This document shows, piece by piece, positions 10,966-22,599 of a DNA stretch of 64,000 nucleotides (position 1 is its first letter; each line of letters starts with the position of its first letter). Source of the DNA: Anniella stebbinsi (Eukaryota; Chordata; Lepidosauria; Squamata; Anniellidae); NCBI GenBank assembly GCA_029215795.1, contig JARDYH010000002.1:132005001-132069000 (forward strand), written 5' to 3'. Below the pieces are notes generated by a model. The model was not told the DNA's origin. It ran no database searches and saw nothing but the letters and a program-made list of their open reading frames with translations. A program made the translations under genes and the position numbers.

Positions 10966-11850
10966 CCTCCTGCTAATTAACAGGGAGCATAATCCACCAG
11001 CACGTTCTCCTGCATTAAAATGATCAGAACGTGAGCAAGAGCAAGTTTTGTTGCTATGCTTTTGCCCGGTTCCCTTTCATTTCAGGAGGCAAATTCAGGA
11101 GAACTTCCTGGTGGATTGTTCTTCGTGGATGAGATCTGTCTACATCCCATTCAGCTGACCATGTCGTACTCAACGTCTATCACCTTGCCTCATGGTAGGG
11201 CCATTACCACTTCAGATGCTCAAAACAAACCACAAATATGGTGGTCCATTCCACACATATTATTGGCTCAGCAACATATGGAAATACAGTACTTGAGGAC
11301 TGGGCTGCTGGTCAGCTACGGGAGCAGGACAAATGATAGCCATAAGGTTGAACCTCAAATCTGGCCCGCCTGAGGGCAAAGTCTGGCTCTCCAGATGGCC
11401 ACGCTCCCTTCCCCTGGCCTCCCACTCTCCCCTGCTACCGATCATATGGTGGCTTCCCAACTTTGTGCAGTCTTCCCTCCCATTCTAAAAGGCTTAGTTA
11501 CTAGCAGCAATAGCTTTGAGCGAAAACAAGCTGGTATTTTTTTGTCCTGATCCTTTTGACCTTTGCCCAATCCTTTTTGCTTTCAGCACTACCACGTGGC
11601 CCCCAAGAGCTTCTCCAAACTTGAATGTGGCCCTCAGTCTGGAAGAGTTTCGACACCTCTGCCACAGAGTGATAGGTCAGGGTGGTGATAGCCTGATCAG
11701 CACTTGGATGATGTAACTCTATAGAGCTCACGCTGCCTTACCATCGGAGGCAGTACCGGCTCCAGGTTTTGAGGGCTGCTGGGCAAGGCACCTTCAAAGG
11801 CCTTCCTCCCTCCAATGAGTCGACCTTACCACCAATAGCACCATTAGCTG
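10966..11850. other. Gene-free stretch
   Basis: No recognised exon or repeat family. The segment 11500-11660 resembles one at 15950-16090 (both carry a 'CCTTTTGnCTTTGnCC' and GAATGTGGCCCTCAG context), suggesting a shared, unidentified dispersed repeat. Confidence 0.4.
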
Positions 11851-12350
11851 CTATTGGTCCTCATCCTTTCTTGCATCATTACAACCACTTATCTGAAGGA
11901 ACGCCACCTCCCATATGTACCTGCCCGGACCCTAAGAACATCCTTGGGGGTCCTTCTCCGTGAGCCCCTGCCAAAGGAAGTGAGGCAGGTGGCTACCAGG
12001 AGGAGGGCCTTCTCTGCTGCGGCACCCCAGCTGTGGAATGAGCTCCCCAGAGAGGTTCGCCTGGCAGCTATGTTATACTCCTTTAGACGCCAGGTGAAGA
12101 CCTTTTTGTTTTCACAGGTTTTGATTTTTAACCTTGCTGTTTAAATTCGTATTTTAAATCCCGATCAATTTCCGCACGGCTGCTCGGTTTTTATCCTGTT
12201 GGGCTGTTATACTGTATTTTAAATTATGCTTTTATACTGTTGTTTTATATTTTGAACGGTTTTTATGGTTTTAATTTTTGTAAACCGCCCAGAGAGCTTC
12301 GGTTATTGGGAGGTATAAATGTGCAATAAATAAATAATACATAAATAAAA
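11850..12350 (+). mobile_element. L2-clade LINE 3' end
   Basis: The frame encodes the extreme C terminus of L2 ORF2, with ATRRRAFSAAAPQLWNELPR and SFRRQVKTFLFSQ. The 3' UTR follows, with GTAAACCGCCCAGAGAGCTT and an AATAAATAAATAA tail. It is the same subfamily as the L2 copy at 2890-3756 and lacks the RT core. Confidence 0.85.
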
Positions 12351-12359
12351 ATGGCTTAC

Positions 12360-13548
12360 TTGACAGGCAGAGAGCCCATAAGCAAGGAGGCAGTGGCATC
12401 TCCTGCTCCTCCTTCTTGCCACCTCTGTGGTCTGGGCCAGAGGGAGGGGCAGGTGAACGAGCAGTGAAGAGGAGCAGCAAGTCTAGGGGGCTCTTGTGGG
12501 AGGGCCTCTGTGGAGGTGGGGCCCTTGGCAGATGTCCAACCATGCCTAAGCTCGACGCCAGCCCTGACAGGACAATTGGACTACTATACCATTTGTCTGC
12601 AGCTGGTGGGTTGTGACCTACAATTGGGTCACACTCTGCCCTGAGGTGGGGTACACCGGTGGTTCTACCACCAGTTTTAGTTTATATTTTAAGAGACAGA
12701 TCAACAGAGACATTTACAGTAAAAAAAAATAATACACATGGATAGCCTTGTTAGGCTGTTACAGAAAATACACACGAAAAGATGAAGGATGGAGACAAAT
12801 CACAATTAATCTCTTGTTCTTTAAAGTGCTTGTTTAACACAAAATTAAAAGAAGGCAGCAGGTTGTCTGGTTAAAGGTGAGTCTCGTGGTTTGGAAAAGA
12901 TAAAAACTACGGAACTAGATGGTCAGTACAGTCCTCTCCAACTCCCCCCCTCCCCGCTTGATACACTGGCCCCTGCGCAGAACCAACTGCCCTCCTTCCT
13001 CAGTCAGCATAGTCTGCTTCTGATATACTCAACTTCTCACCTAGGGTATTTTTTTTATATTGGCAGGATATAAATTGAATTATTATTATCATCATCATCA
13101 TCATCAACAACAACAACAATTTCTGTCAAGCATTTCCCCCAGATATTTAAAAAATGTTCCCTAGAAATACTGGTTTCTAATTAATTCCCAAACCCCTATC
13201 TCACCCCCATGGCTAGAGAACATATGACCAGTCCTATCTGCTCCAACCACTACGTACCAAGACTTCTGCCTGTTGCACAGAGTTGCCAAGGCTGCTGTGT
13301 GTGAGGTTTATGCAATGTCCTTCAACACTTTGCCCCCTGACCTTTCCTAGATCATATTTCCCTAGCAGGATTTCTGTCTCCGCTATGGGGGAAGAGGACA
13401 GAATGCACATTTACTCTTTGCACAAGCTAATTAATTTAAACCCTTGCAGATAGAAAGTCGACAACTGACTAAATATTGGCAGGAGGAGAGGGAAAAAACA
13501 GTCACATGCCACAAATTAAACACACACACACTGTCAGGATTATTTACT

Positions 13549-13579
<31 letters not shown>

Positions 13580-14850
13580 CTTTGTGAAACCTAACCCAAG
13601 CTTGTGGTATTACTTTCTCCCTTCTTACAATTGACCCCACTTCTTCGTCTCTAGTATTTATTTTTCCACCCTTGGGCTCCTTATAGGTGCCTAGAGACAG
13701 CTGGATGTGGTGGAAAATCCAAGTGACCATTGTCCCCCCCTCATTGGGGAGGGGAAGCCACTTTCTTAATAGCATATTAAACTAGTTGCATGATCATTTT
13801 TGCCTCCTTCCCACATTTATGTGCCCTTCCAGAAGCCCTAGAAATCTTTGTCCCCTCTGTGCAACACAACTGATTCTCCCTGCTGCCACCGAAGGCATGG
13901 GAGATCCCAATGTCCTGCGGCAGCTTCCTAAGGAAAAGCAAGACTTTGACCACTTGTGCCAAAGGCAGTGTACCTCTGTGCCCACCTTACCAAAGACTTT
14001 TCTACCCTCCTTCAGCTCCAATGTCTGTCACCGAGCAGAGAAAGGAATTTGGGCCAGTTTTGAACTTCGCTGGCTGGGATCTGGAGGCATCTGGTTCGGC
14101 TAGGGCACACCCACCCCCCAAACCCACAAGATAGATTTCGCCAGTTCTCACTCCTGCTCAGCCTACCCCCTGCACCCTCTCCCTGTTCACAGAAACCCTG
14201 ACCACAGAGATTGGGAGAGGCAGTCCTTACCTTCCAGACAGAGCCCGTCAGGAGCCGAAGGGAGGGGAAAAATAGGTCCAGTTGCAGTTTGCTGCTGGCA
14301 CAACAAGTGGCAACCCTGCAGCAAAGCCTTTGTGCCAGGCTGGGTGACTCCTGACCCTGGCCAAGCTTGAGAAGACAACCTGGGGCGTTGTGGACTGTGG
14401 GAGGCAGGCAAACACACAGCATGAAGGAGAAGGCACGGCTTTTCCTGAAAGAGTGCGCTTGTATGTGCCTGTGACTTTAATATTCATGCTGTGAGCTGCA
14501 GGGGGAGCAAATCAGACCCGAACAACAGAAAAACAAGCCAAAGGAAAAAAGAAAAAAAAAAGAAACCCAGTGAAGAGAACACAATGCAGAGGAATGAAAG
14601 CGAACCTTGCTCTGGCAAGGGCACCGGAGGAGTTAAGAACATGCTTCCCGAAACCTCATGACACCAGCTGGATAAAAAACTCCTCTTTGAATGCAGCTCG
14701 ACTCACCTGCTGCTCCCAAGCATCAGGGGGATTCCCACAGCCTCTTCTGGGACATGGCAAGGCCTGTCAGAAAAAACAGCAGGGAATGAGATCGTTAGTA
14801 GCTGGAAGAATTCAACATTTCCCAAGGGCAATGTGACACCGGGGTTTGGT
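12360..14850. other. Gene-free stretch with short microsatellites
   Basis: Contains an L2-like 3' tail with a trinucleotide run (about 13060-13130) and a (TG)n tract at 13548-13575. The GC-richer part at 13800-14500 was checked for splice-bounded exons, including SORBS3-like sequence; none was recognised. Confidence 0.45.
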
Positions 14851-14851
14851 T

Positions 14852-14990
14852 GAGAGCCAGTGTGGTGTAATGGTTAGAGTGCTGAGTTAGGAGTAGGGAG
14901 ACTCAGGTTTGAGTCCTTACTCTGCCTGGCGTTGGGTCAATCGCAGACTTTCTATACAATGTTGTTGTGAAGATACAATGAAGAGAAGGG
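14852..14990 (+). mobile_element. Sauria SINE, truncated
   Basis: Starts GAGAGCCAGTGTGGTGTAAT and GGTTAGAGTG (box A), with box B GGTTTGAGTCC, then breaks into a second SINE at 14991. This tRNA-derived family is confined to squamates and is the main evidence for the host group. Confidence 0.85.
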
Positions 14991-15230
14991 GACAGCCAGT
15001 CTGGTGTAGTGGTTAAGAGTGTTGGACTGGGAATCGGGAGATCCGGGTTCTAGTCCCCACTCGGCCATGGAAGCTCACTGGGTGACTTTGGGCCAGTCAC
15101 AGACTCTCATCCCAACCTTCCTCAAAGGGTTGTTGTTGTGAGGATAAAAATGGAGAGGAGGAGGATTTTGTACACCGCCTGGGGTTCCTTCAGGAGGAAA
15201 CAAGGTGTGAAATAAATGTAATAAATCAAT
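14991..15230 (+). mobile_element. Sauria SINE
   Basis: A nearly complete copy: box A GGTGTAGTGGTTAAGAGTGT, box B GGGTTCTAGTCCCC, the body GGGTGACTTTGGGCCAGTCA, and the 3' part GTACACCGCCTGGGGTTCCT. An AT-rich tail ending near 15230 follows. Confidence 0.88.
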
Positions 15231-15445
15231 CAAGAAGAAAATATTTAAGCCACCTTGAGTTCCTTGGAGGCAAAAAGGCAAGATATAAATGTAATAATAA
15301 AATAAACAGTATTTGGGCCAGCCGCTGATTCTTAGCATAACATATCTCAGAGGGAGGGGGGCTGTTGTGAGGATAAAAATTGAGAGGAGGAGGATCATGT
15401 ACACTCATTGGAGGAAAGGCATATAAATGTAATAAATAGATAAGG
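15231..15445 (+). mobile_element. Two Sauria SINE 3' fragments
   Basis: CCACCTTGAGTTCCTTGGAG with AGATATAAATGTAATAATAA (15245-15305) and TTGTGAGGATAAAAATTGAG with CATATAAATGTAATAAATAG (15360-15440) are SINE 3' ends. With the two copies to the left they form a cluster of four partial insertions. Confidence 0.75.
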
Positions 15446-15638
15446 GAGTACATAGCAGCGAACAGAAGTTGTGTCCTGAAGAGGCAGATTGTGGCATTAA
15501 ATCCAGCAGAGTAAGAGATGGATGGATCTCCAGGGCACAAGCCACTAGGAAATTCTCCTGCACTGTTTTGCTCGTGTGCAGGACAGCCTTCTGGTTATTG
15601 TTATTACTATCATATCACCTTTGTGCATGATGTTCTAA

Positions 15639-15782
15639 AGCAGGCTTCGTCCATCTGGTGCCTTCCAGGTGTTGTGGATTTTGCCTCCCATCAGCCCCAG
15701 CCAGCATGGCCAATGGTCAGGAATCCTGGGCGTGATAATCCAAAACATCTGGAAGATACCAGATTGGGGAAGGCTGCTTTTT
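15639..15782. mobile_element. Palindromic hAT-like MITE (CCTCCAGATGTT family)
   Basis: The left end AAGCAGGCTTCGTCC pairs with the right end GGGAAGGCTGCTTT. The centre contains CATCAGCCCCAGCCAGCATG. Same family as 60946-61075. Confidence 0.7.
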
Positions 15783-16224
15783 GGAGGAATAAGAAAAGGC
15801 TCAGAGGTCAAATCCAACCTTCCTAGAGGTCAAATCTGGCATTCTGGGGTTGCTCCGATGGCCCTACCCCTTTCCCCCAACAATCAATACTTGGGTGGCT
15901 CCCTGGGTTTTGTGCAGCTTTCCCCACCCATTCTAAAACATATTCTAAGGCTTAGTTATTTAAGCTAAAATAAGCTAATATTTTGACCCCGCCCCTTTTG
16001 CCTTTGGCCCCACCCACCACAAGAATACGGCCCCTGAAAGCTTCTCTGAAGTGGAATGTGGCCCTCAGGCTGAAAGAGGTTTTGCATTCCTGATCTATGA
16101 AGTAAAGTTCTTCCAGACCACCTGCATCCTCTAGGATACAGAGGTAGGAAATATTTTGGCATGCAGTGCCGGGAGGTGGCAGGCACACATGAGCACACAC
16201 AAAAACCCAAACACTACTTGAACA

Positions 16225-17475
16225 ACTCCATAGTTCAGCCTCAACTCAAGCTATCGACCATGGTACCCTTCTGGAACGCCTGAGGGGACTGGGAATCGGG
16301 GGCACTGTGCTTCAGTGGTTCCGGTCCTGCCTCTTGGGCAGGTTCCAGATGGTGATGCTTGGGGATAGCTGCTCCTCAAAGAAGGAGCTGCTGTGTGGTG
16401 TACCACAAGGTGCCATCCTTTCCCCAATGCTGTTTAACATTTATATGAAACCGCTGGGAGAGATCATCCGGAGGCATGGGGCGGGGTGCTATCAATATGC
16501 TGATGACACCCAAATATATTTCTCTATACCTTTGACAACAGCGTCAGCTAAGGATAGTGTGTCTCCTCTGAATGAATGCTTGGAGGCGGTAATGGGCTGG
16601 ATGAGGAAAAACAAACTGAAGCTGAATCCAGACAAGATGGAGGTGCTTGCTGTCAAAGGCCACAACCTGGGTTTGGAGGTGTGCCAACCAGTTCTGGATG
16701 GGGTTACACTCCTCCTAAAAGACTGAGTTCGCAGCTTGGGGGATCCGTCACTCCAAATGACAGCTCAGTTAGATGCAGCGGCCAGGAGTGCCTACTATCA
16801 GCTTCGGCTGATACGCCAGCTACGTCACTTCCTAGAGTTGGAAAACCTAAAGACGGTAGTGCAAGTGCTGGTAACTTTGAGTCTCGACTTCTGCAATGTG
16901 CTGTACATAGGGCTACCTCTGTGCCTAGTCTGGAAACTTCAACTAATTCAAAATATGGCAGCCAGGTTGGTCACTGGTACACCTAGGGGTGACCATATCA
17001 CACCAGCTTTGAAATCGCTCCACTGGCTGCCAATTAGTTTCCGGGCGAAGTACAAAGTATTGGTCATTACCTTTAAAGCTCTACATGGTTTGGGACCAGG
17101 TTACCTGCAGGATCGCCTTCTCCCACACAATCCGCCCCGCACGCTCAGGTCCTCTGGGAAGAGCTTACTACAGTCGGCCAAAACTAGGCTGACAACCGTA
17201 ACCCAGAGGACCTTCTCTTCTTTCGCTCCCAGACTGTGGAATGGCCTGCCAGAGGAGACTCATCAACTTAACAGTCTTTTAGAATTTAAGAAAGCTGTAA
17301 GGACTAGTCTTTTCCGTTAGGCATATCCAGTGGAATTTTAGGATGTTTTTAGGATGTTTTATTGCTATTTTAATAATGTGCACCATGTTTTCAATCAGTT
17401 TTATGTATTTTATCATATTTTATATTTACTGCTGTTCCCTGCCTCGATCCAAATGGAGAAGCGGGTAAGAAATAA

Positions 17476-17525
<50 letters not shown>

Positions 17526-17530
17526 TGTTA
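16225..17530 (+). mobile_element. L2-clade LINE with reverse transcriptase region carrying one stop
   Basis: One reading frame (16307-17320 and a little upstream) encodes the RT finger-palm and C-terminal domains of an L2 LINE. It has LRGLGIGGTVLQWFRSCLL, then CGVPQGAILSPMLFNIYM, the catalytic YQYADDTQIY, WMRKNKLKLNPDKMEVL, LQLIQNMAARLVTGTPRGDH, LHWLPISFRAKYKVLVITFK and a C terminus at LFEFKK-type sequence. A single in-frame TGA at 16724-16726 breaks it. The 3' end reads GAAATAAATTTATTATTATT and runs into a (TTA)n tract at 17478-17523. The 5' part (endonuclease, ORF1) is missing, as is usual for LINE insertions. The 3' end differs from the 2890 and 11850 copies, so this is another L2 subfamily. 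Confidence 0.9.
17478..17523. repeat. (ATT)n microsatellite at an L2 3' end
   Basis: About 15 uninterrupted ATT units forming the tail of the L2 insertion. Confidence 0.95.
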
Positions 17531-18900
17531 AAGGGTCTTCTGGAGTTTCCACTGACATTGGCCAGAGTGTGGGAGTAGGACTGGGTTCCAAAGAGCCAAG
17601 GCACAGAGCCAAAGTGTTGAAATAATTAACTGGAAATGCACACAAACACGCACATGCTCACATGGCCTGGTTCAGTCCGTCTGCTTATGAAGCATTAATT
17701 TCCTGAGAGCTTAGAGACATACACAGATGGATTCCCTTAAACACACGTGTGTGCATATAATGAACACGCACACAGAGCTAGGCAGGCAAACATGCATCCA
17801 CAGGGACATGTGCGCATGGTAATGGCGACACACATATATGCAATTACGGTGTGCAGTCACACACAGAAGTGTGGAAGCAACACAGATGCATGCAACAGCA
17901 ATGTGTGTCTGCGCATACAAAATGCACCTGGACACAGAATTATGTGGCTATGTAAAAATGCACTGGGGCCCCAAATATACTTACAAAAGGTATTTATATG
18001 GGAGTAATGCAATCCTACTTGGAGGGAGGCATGCCCACCAATTATGCAACCATACATAGAGAATCCATGAACTGGCAGCCAGAGAGTTAAGTGTGGCTTC
18101 AGCATCTCACATGACATCATTGCACAAAGAAGGGATTGTTTTGTGCCTGATCATGTGCAGAGTGCACATGAGCAATGACAGTCAGCTCCCAAGGCCATCT
18201 AAGATGGAGCTCAAGGCTTCAAGATGTGTCAGAGCCAAAGGCAGGAAACCAGGCCTTAAAGTGGCAGATTTCAGACAGATAATGGAAGATCTGTTCCAGT
18301 ACACAGTGTGCCATCTCTCACTCTTTCCCTGTATTTACTGATTCTGTAAGCTTTGTTATCCTGGCTGAGAGATTTCCCGAACTACGTACATGGAACAAAT
18401 GAAGCAACAGAACAGGAATTGCCCAGGATGATTGGCCGGGATGTTAGACAGAGCTAGTATTATCTCATCTTTTCCTTCTATTCTCATGCCAAATGACCCC
18501 GGCCTCAGAAGTGGAGGGTGGGAATGGGGTGGGGGTTGCAACAGGCTGTCCAAGCTAAACACCCATGGGGCATTGAACCAGGTGCTTAGGCCCTGTGGCT
18601 GATGCTGTGCACTCCAGCTGTTGGCAGCATTTCATGGATGCCCCACGCAAGCTCCTTTTGAACAGGAGGAGATCTGTGCCTTTGCAAGAATTACCCTTAG
18701 CTTATAACTCTTACTGCCCAAGCTTCGCTTCTCTCCTCTCTGTTTGGGTGGGGAGAGCCAATGGGGGGGGGGGGATTTTGAGCTTAAAATTGGCCAGAGG
18801 AGAAAGCGCTAAGCATACTGGTTCCCCAAAGGCAGTTCCTCCGCTTCAATGACAGCCTCCCAAGGCTGCTTTTCATTTTAAAAGAAGTCAGGAGAAGTAC
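17531..18900. other. Gene-free stretch
   Basis: Rich in ACACAC/GTGTGT-type words between 17640 and 17950 and a G run at 18764-18774. No gene or transposon family recognised. Confidence 0.45.
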
Positions 18901-18902
18901 AA

Positions 18903-19040
18903 GAACATAGGAGCAGCAGTGCTGAATCAGACCAAAGGCCTATTTGGTCCAAAACTCTGTTCACCCAGGGGCCAACCGGATGCCCATGGGAAGCCCACAG
19001 CAGGACATGAACGCAACAGCGCCTCCACCCCCACCCCGCC
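18903..19040 (-). mobile_element. CR1 LINE 3' end, inverted
   Basis: AGAACATAGGAGCAGCAGTG followed by CTGAATCAGACCAAAGGCCT is the reverse complement of the CR1 3' end; the terminal AAGAACATAGGA corresponds to the TTCTTATG repeat. Confidence 0.75.
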
Positions 19041-19180
19041 ACTCATGCTCCTCAGCAATTGGCAGTGAGAGGTGTGAAGAAAGGGGCCTGGGAGACTACA
19101 GGCTGGCGGGGATGGGCAGGGTGGCCTACCTTGCAGGACTGGCGCCTTGGAGTTGGGAGGGGGGAAATCCTAAGGAGGAC

Positions 19181-19783
19181 TGTTGTCAGACTTCGGGCTG
19201 CTGGTTCTCAGCACTCACACCTGGTCCTCTTACGCTTATCTTGGGAGGCCCAGCCAGGGCCAAACTTCAAGGCCGGAGTTAATTGGAAGGGAGCTACAAG
19301 AGCTTCATCTGTGGAAAACGGCCGTTTGCAGGGAGGGGGGCCAGTGGTATGAGCGGAACGGTCGAGGATTGGTTTTGGCTGATCATGGTACCAGCTAACC
19401 CGAAAAGGGATAAAGGGAATACCCAATGGGTGGAAGCCATCTTCTCCTGTGGTGGGTGGAAGGAGGGATCCCTACTCAGCAAGGTGATGCTGGGGAATAG
19501 ATAGATTTATTGCTCTCAGGTCTGGCACGTTCCAGGGAAAGACGTGTCACCCTTTGAGTGTGATTTAGTGTGAGTTAAATTGTTTTATTGTTTTATTGCT
19601 TTACAGCTGCTAACTTCTACCTCAAACCTCACCCTACCCCCCCCCCCCCACTCCCCGCTGCCCTCCGTTCCTTTCCTGGCTTGCATTTTAACGGCTTATT
19701 GGACCAACTGGGGCCTTACATGGTTAGCTGACAGATTCTTAATAAATCGCTTCAGTCCTTAACCTGTGTGTTTATTTCCGACA
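19181..19783 (+). mobile_element. Candidate solo LTR or LTR end of a retroelement
   Basis: The segment begins TGTTGTCAGACTTCGGGC and ends TTTATTTCCGACA, giving complementary TGTTGTC/GACA ends. An AATAAA lies at 19741-19746, about 40 bp before the 3' end, as in an R/U5 layout. The bases after it (ACTGGCTTGGGGC) could be a primer-binding site. No second LTR or gag/pol frame was found nearby, so this is inference only. Confidence 0.35.
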
Positions 19784-19958
19784 ACTGGCTTGGGGCTATT
19801 TAGCCTTGGGATCGGGATGTGGGCTTGGGGGGAACTCGGCTAAAGAGTTCTGCGCCCACCTGGAGGGAAAGGGGTCCCTTTCCTTCACAAGAGGCACACT
19901 AGCTCTATATGTGCAATGTCTAGCCTGGCCCTTTGCCATGGCTTTCTATATCGGCCGT

Positions 19959-20272
19959 CTCCAGTTTGGTGCCTTCCAGATGTTTTGGACTTCAACTGTA
20001 GGGAAGGGGCTGTGGCTCAGTGGTAGAGCACATGTGTTTCATGCAGAAAGTCCCAGGTTCAATGCCCAACATCTCCAGGTAGGAATCCTGCCAGCGGCTG
20101 CCAGCGAGTGTCAATAATGCTGGGCTAGATGGATCAAGAGTCTCTCTCAGTATAAAGACAACTTCCTGTGTACCTAACTCCCATCAGCCCCAACCAGACT
20201 GGCCAATGTGCTGGATGCTGGGAGCTGTAGTCCAAAACATCAAGACAGCACCAGGTGGAGGAAGGACTGTTC
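19959..20272. mobile_element. Palindromic MITE split by a SINE
   Basis: The left half (19959-20000) ends TTGGACTTCAACT and the right half (20172-20272) resumes AACTCCCATCAGCCCCAACC, then TGGGAGCTGTAGTCCAAAAC. In intact copies these are adjacent. The SINE at 20006-20171 lies between, with AACT at both junctions. Confidence 0.75.
20006..20171 (+). mobile_element. tRNA-derived SINE inserted in a MITE
   Basis: Head GGGCTGTGGCTCAGTGGTAG with AGAGCA (box A) and box B GGTTCAATGCC; it ends near AGTATAAAGACAACTTCCTG. Same family as 7894-8088. The head looks like a tRNA but lacks a full cloverleaf. Confidence 0.82.
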
Positions 20273-20275
20273 TAC

Positions 20276-21082
20276 AGTAATCGATAAACTTGAAAATGCG
20301 GCCACATAAAAAGAAGCTGGTGACACTTTAAAGGCTAAATATATTTATTCTGGCATAAGCTTCTGTGCCTCAGAACTCCCTATGTCAGTATGTTCTGTCC
20401 CATGAAAAATGTAATGACACAATATATTTGTCAGGCTTTAAAACGGTGAACAGACTCTCTCTATCTCTTTCTCTGTTTTTGCTTCAAAAGAATAAAAGAT
20501 CATCTCAGGAATTTGAAGATATTGGGATGTTTGCCATCCGCATGTCCGAACAAGGTTTCAGTGACCAGATTTTGAAGGATTTGTCCGTTTAACCATTCCC
20601 CCTGCTTTTTGAATAGAAAGCTATTGAACTGCCTCTCACTTTAGTTCTGAAACTGGATGTTAACACTGGCAACGCAAGCCTTTGTGTGTCCTTGACAATC
20701 TCAGATTTGGACACCAAAGGCAAGGTTTTTGTAACAGCAACAAAAGTTTGGAGAGCAGCACACTGTAATATCTTAAGCGAGCGTTTGCTTGAGCGGCAAG
20801 AGATGAATAACATCATTCATTAAGACAACATTTCCCTATGAAGTATACACAGCATGACGAGGTGAGGTTTTGCTAGGGCTGGAGAAAGAGAAGAGAAAAT
20901 TGAATCAGGACACCGACTAGTCAAACTGCAAAGAGAAAATGAGAAGCCACGCAGCAGGAATGCTGGATTTTCACCATCCCAAAAAAGCAATGCTAACAAC
21001 TACTGGCATTCACAACACCAAGCATGAGGCAGTTGTTAGATTCTGTGTTGACTCCTGAAAAAGCTCCTTTACAAGTTTAGTC
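20276..21082. other. Gene-free stretch
   Basis: An open frame around 20365-20592 has a pyrimidine tract followed by AG, but its translation matches no family known to me. Confidence 0.4.
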
Positions 21083-21085
21083 TAA

Positions 21086-21543
21086 GGGTACCTCTTCACG
21101 GGCACTTTGCCTCGCGGTGGCTTCGAAGCGGCGGCAGTTGGGTTACATGACGCTTGCGTCAATTCGAAGCAATCTAGGGGCAAAGGCTCTTTGCTCCGCA
21201 CTAAAAAAGTTGGGTATTTAGCCTGATTTTTTTCAGAGCAAAGCGGGCTGGGCAGGGAAGGGAAGGGAAGGGGATGGAGCAGCGAGCTATAAGCTCACTG
21301 CACCGCCTCCACTGTCCTCCCCCACAATTTAATTTTAAAAAAAAAACAACCCCACTTACTTTAGAGTAGGTGGGCCACTGCTTCAACCGCCCCTCCAGCT
21401 GACACTGGGCAGGCGCGGCAGTGACAACAGGAAAAGCTGCCGTAGCACTCCTGCCGTGAAGACTGGCGGCAGGAGCGTCAATGCACAGCGCGCCGACTGT
21501 CGCCGCCGCTGTGTGCCGGAAGAGGTGCCGTGAAGAGGCGGCC
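21086..21543. mobile_element. CpG-rich Harbinger-like MITE flanked by TAA
   Basis: Left end GGGTACCTCTTCACGGGCAC; right end GGTGCCGTGAAGAGGCGGCC, its imperfect inverse. TAA lies directly outside each end (21083-21085 and 21544-21546). A 3-bp TAA duplication with G-rich termini fits the PIF/Harbinger superfamily. The element is rich in CpG, especially 21400-21540, unlike its surroundings. No transposase is present. Confidence 0.75.
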
Positions 21544-22476
21544 TAAGATATTTTGGTGTCTCAAGTGGAAAATCCAAATGGCAGCACCTCTTCCCATTAT
21601 TCAACATGGGGCTCAATCGATTGAGTGCTCCTGCACAAATCTTATCAAAATAAAACGGAGAACTGAGTGGGAAAAAAATCTCGACAGATTCATTTGCGAC
21701 TTGTGGATCACACCTCAAATCTGCATCCCATTCCTCATCCTAAATGGTACCCAATTTTACATTTATTACTTCAAAAGAAAAAAAAATCTTCCCCCAAGCT
21801 CAGCGTGGTGTACATGGTCCCATTTATCTTCCTGATCGCCCTGCGAGTTAAATTAAACTGAAAGTGCGTGACTGGCTAATGGTCTCCTAGGAAGCTTTAT
21901 GGCTGAGAGGGGATTTAAGCCCAGGTCTCTCTCCATCTAAGTCCAACATTTTAGCCACTACATCATACCAGCTCTACAAAACATCTGCCTTATGGACTTG
22001 CTTTATGGTGGAATCGCATCTGCTCCTTTAACTTACTGCACTGATAAATAAACATGCTGCAGCTTTGAAATAGCAGTTGTGCTCAAAGGAGAGAAGCCTT
22101 TACAGTCTGTTCCATGCTATTCTGTTGTGCCAAGTGAAGAGATCACCCTTCTGTCCTAGATACTTCTATAGCCTGCAAGTTGGTGGTAAATTATAAACAT
22201 TTACTTAGCAAAAATATCAGGCTAGTACTTTAGTTGGGCTCCATGTTACACTCCAGCGCATATTACCAAGTTCTTCTCTCGCCTGCATTTATAGTGCTCA
22301 AATTATGGGGAGAAATGTGGTGTGGGGGACTTTTAATGAAATTCACAAGCCCCTTAGTTTTAACCAAATCATGTCCCCGCCTTGGAACATTCTAAAACAG
22401 TAGCTACGGTAGGATGGACAGACTTCAAACTTGCCGGATTTATTTTGTATTTTAATAGATCCACCAAAAGACATAC

Positions 22477-22598
22477 ATTTAAGGTGCAACCCTATGTAAG
22501 TTAGGCAGAAAAAGCCCTACAATTCCCAGCTAGCTAGGAATGCTGCGAGTTGTAGGACTTTTTTCTGTGTAAACATGCATAGGATTGCACCCATAGAA
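22477..22598. mobile_element. Small palindromic MITE (GGTGCAATCCTATG family), copy 1
   Basis: Left GGTGCAACCCTATGTAAG, right CATGCATAGGATTGCACCC. The interior AGCCCTACAATTCCCAGC pairs with GAGTTGTAGGACTTTTTTCT. A second copy lies at 26870-26993. Confidence 0.7.
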
Positions 22599-22599
22599 T

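Noticed and set aside
14012..14422. 136-codon minus-strand frame in a GC-richer region, considered as a SORBS3 5' exon
   Set aside because: The translation does not resemble the SORBS3 N terminus and has no supporting splice pattern.
20006..20075. tRNA-like sequence with A and B boxes
   Set aside because: It is the head of a SINE with a long 3' body and lacks a full cloverleaf; the same applies at 7894-8088.
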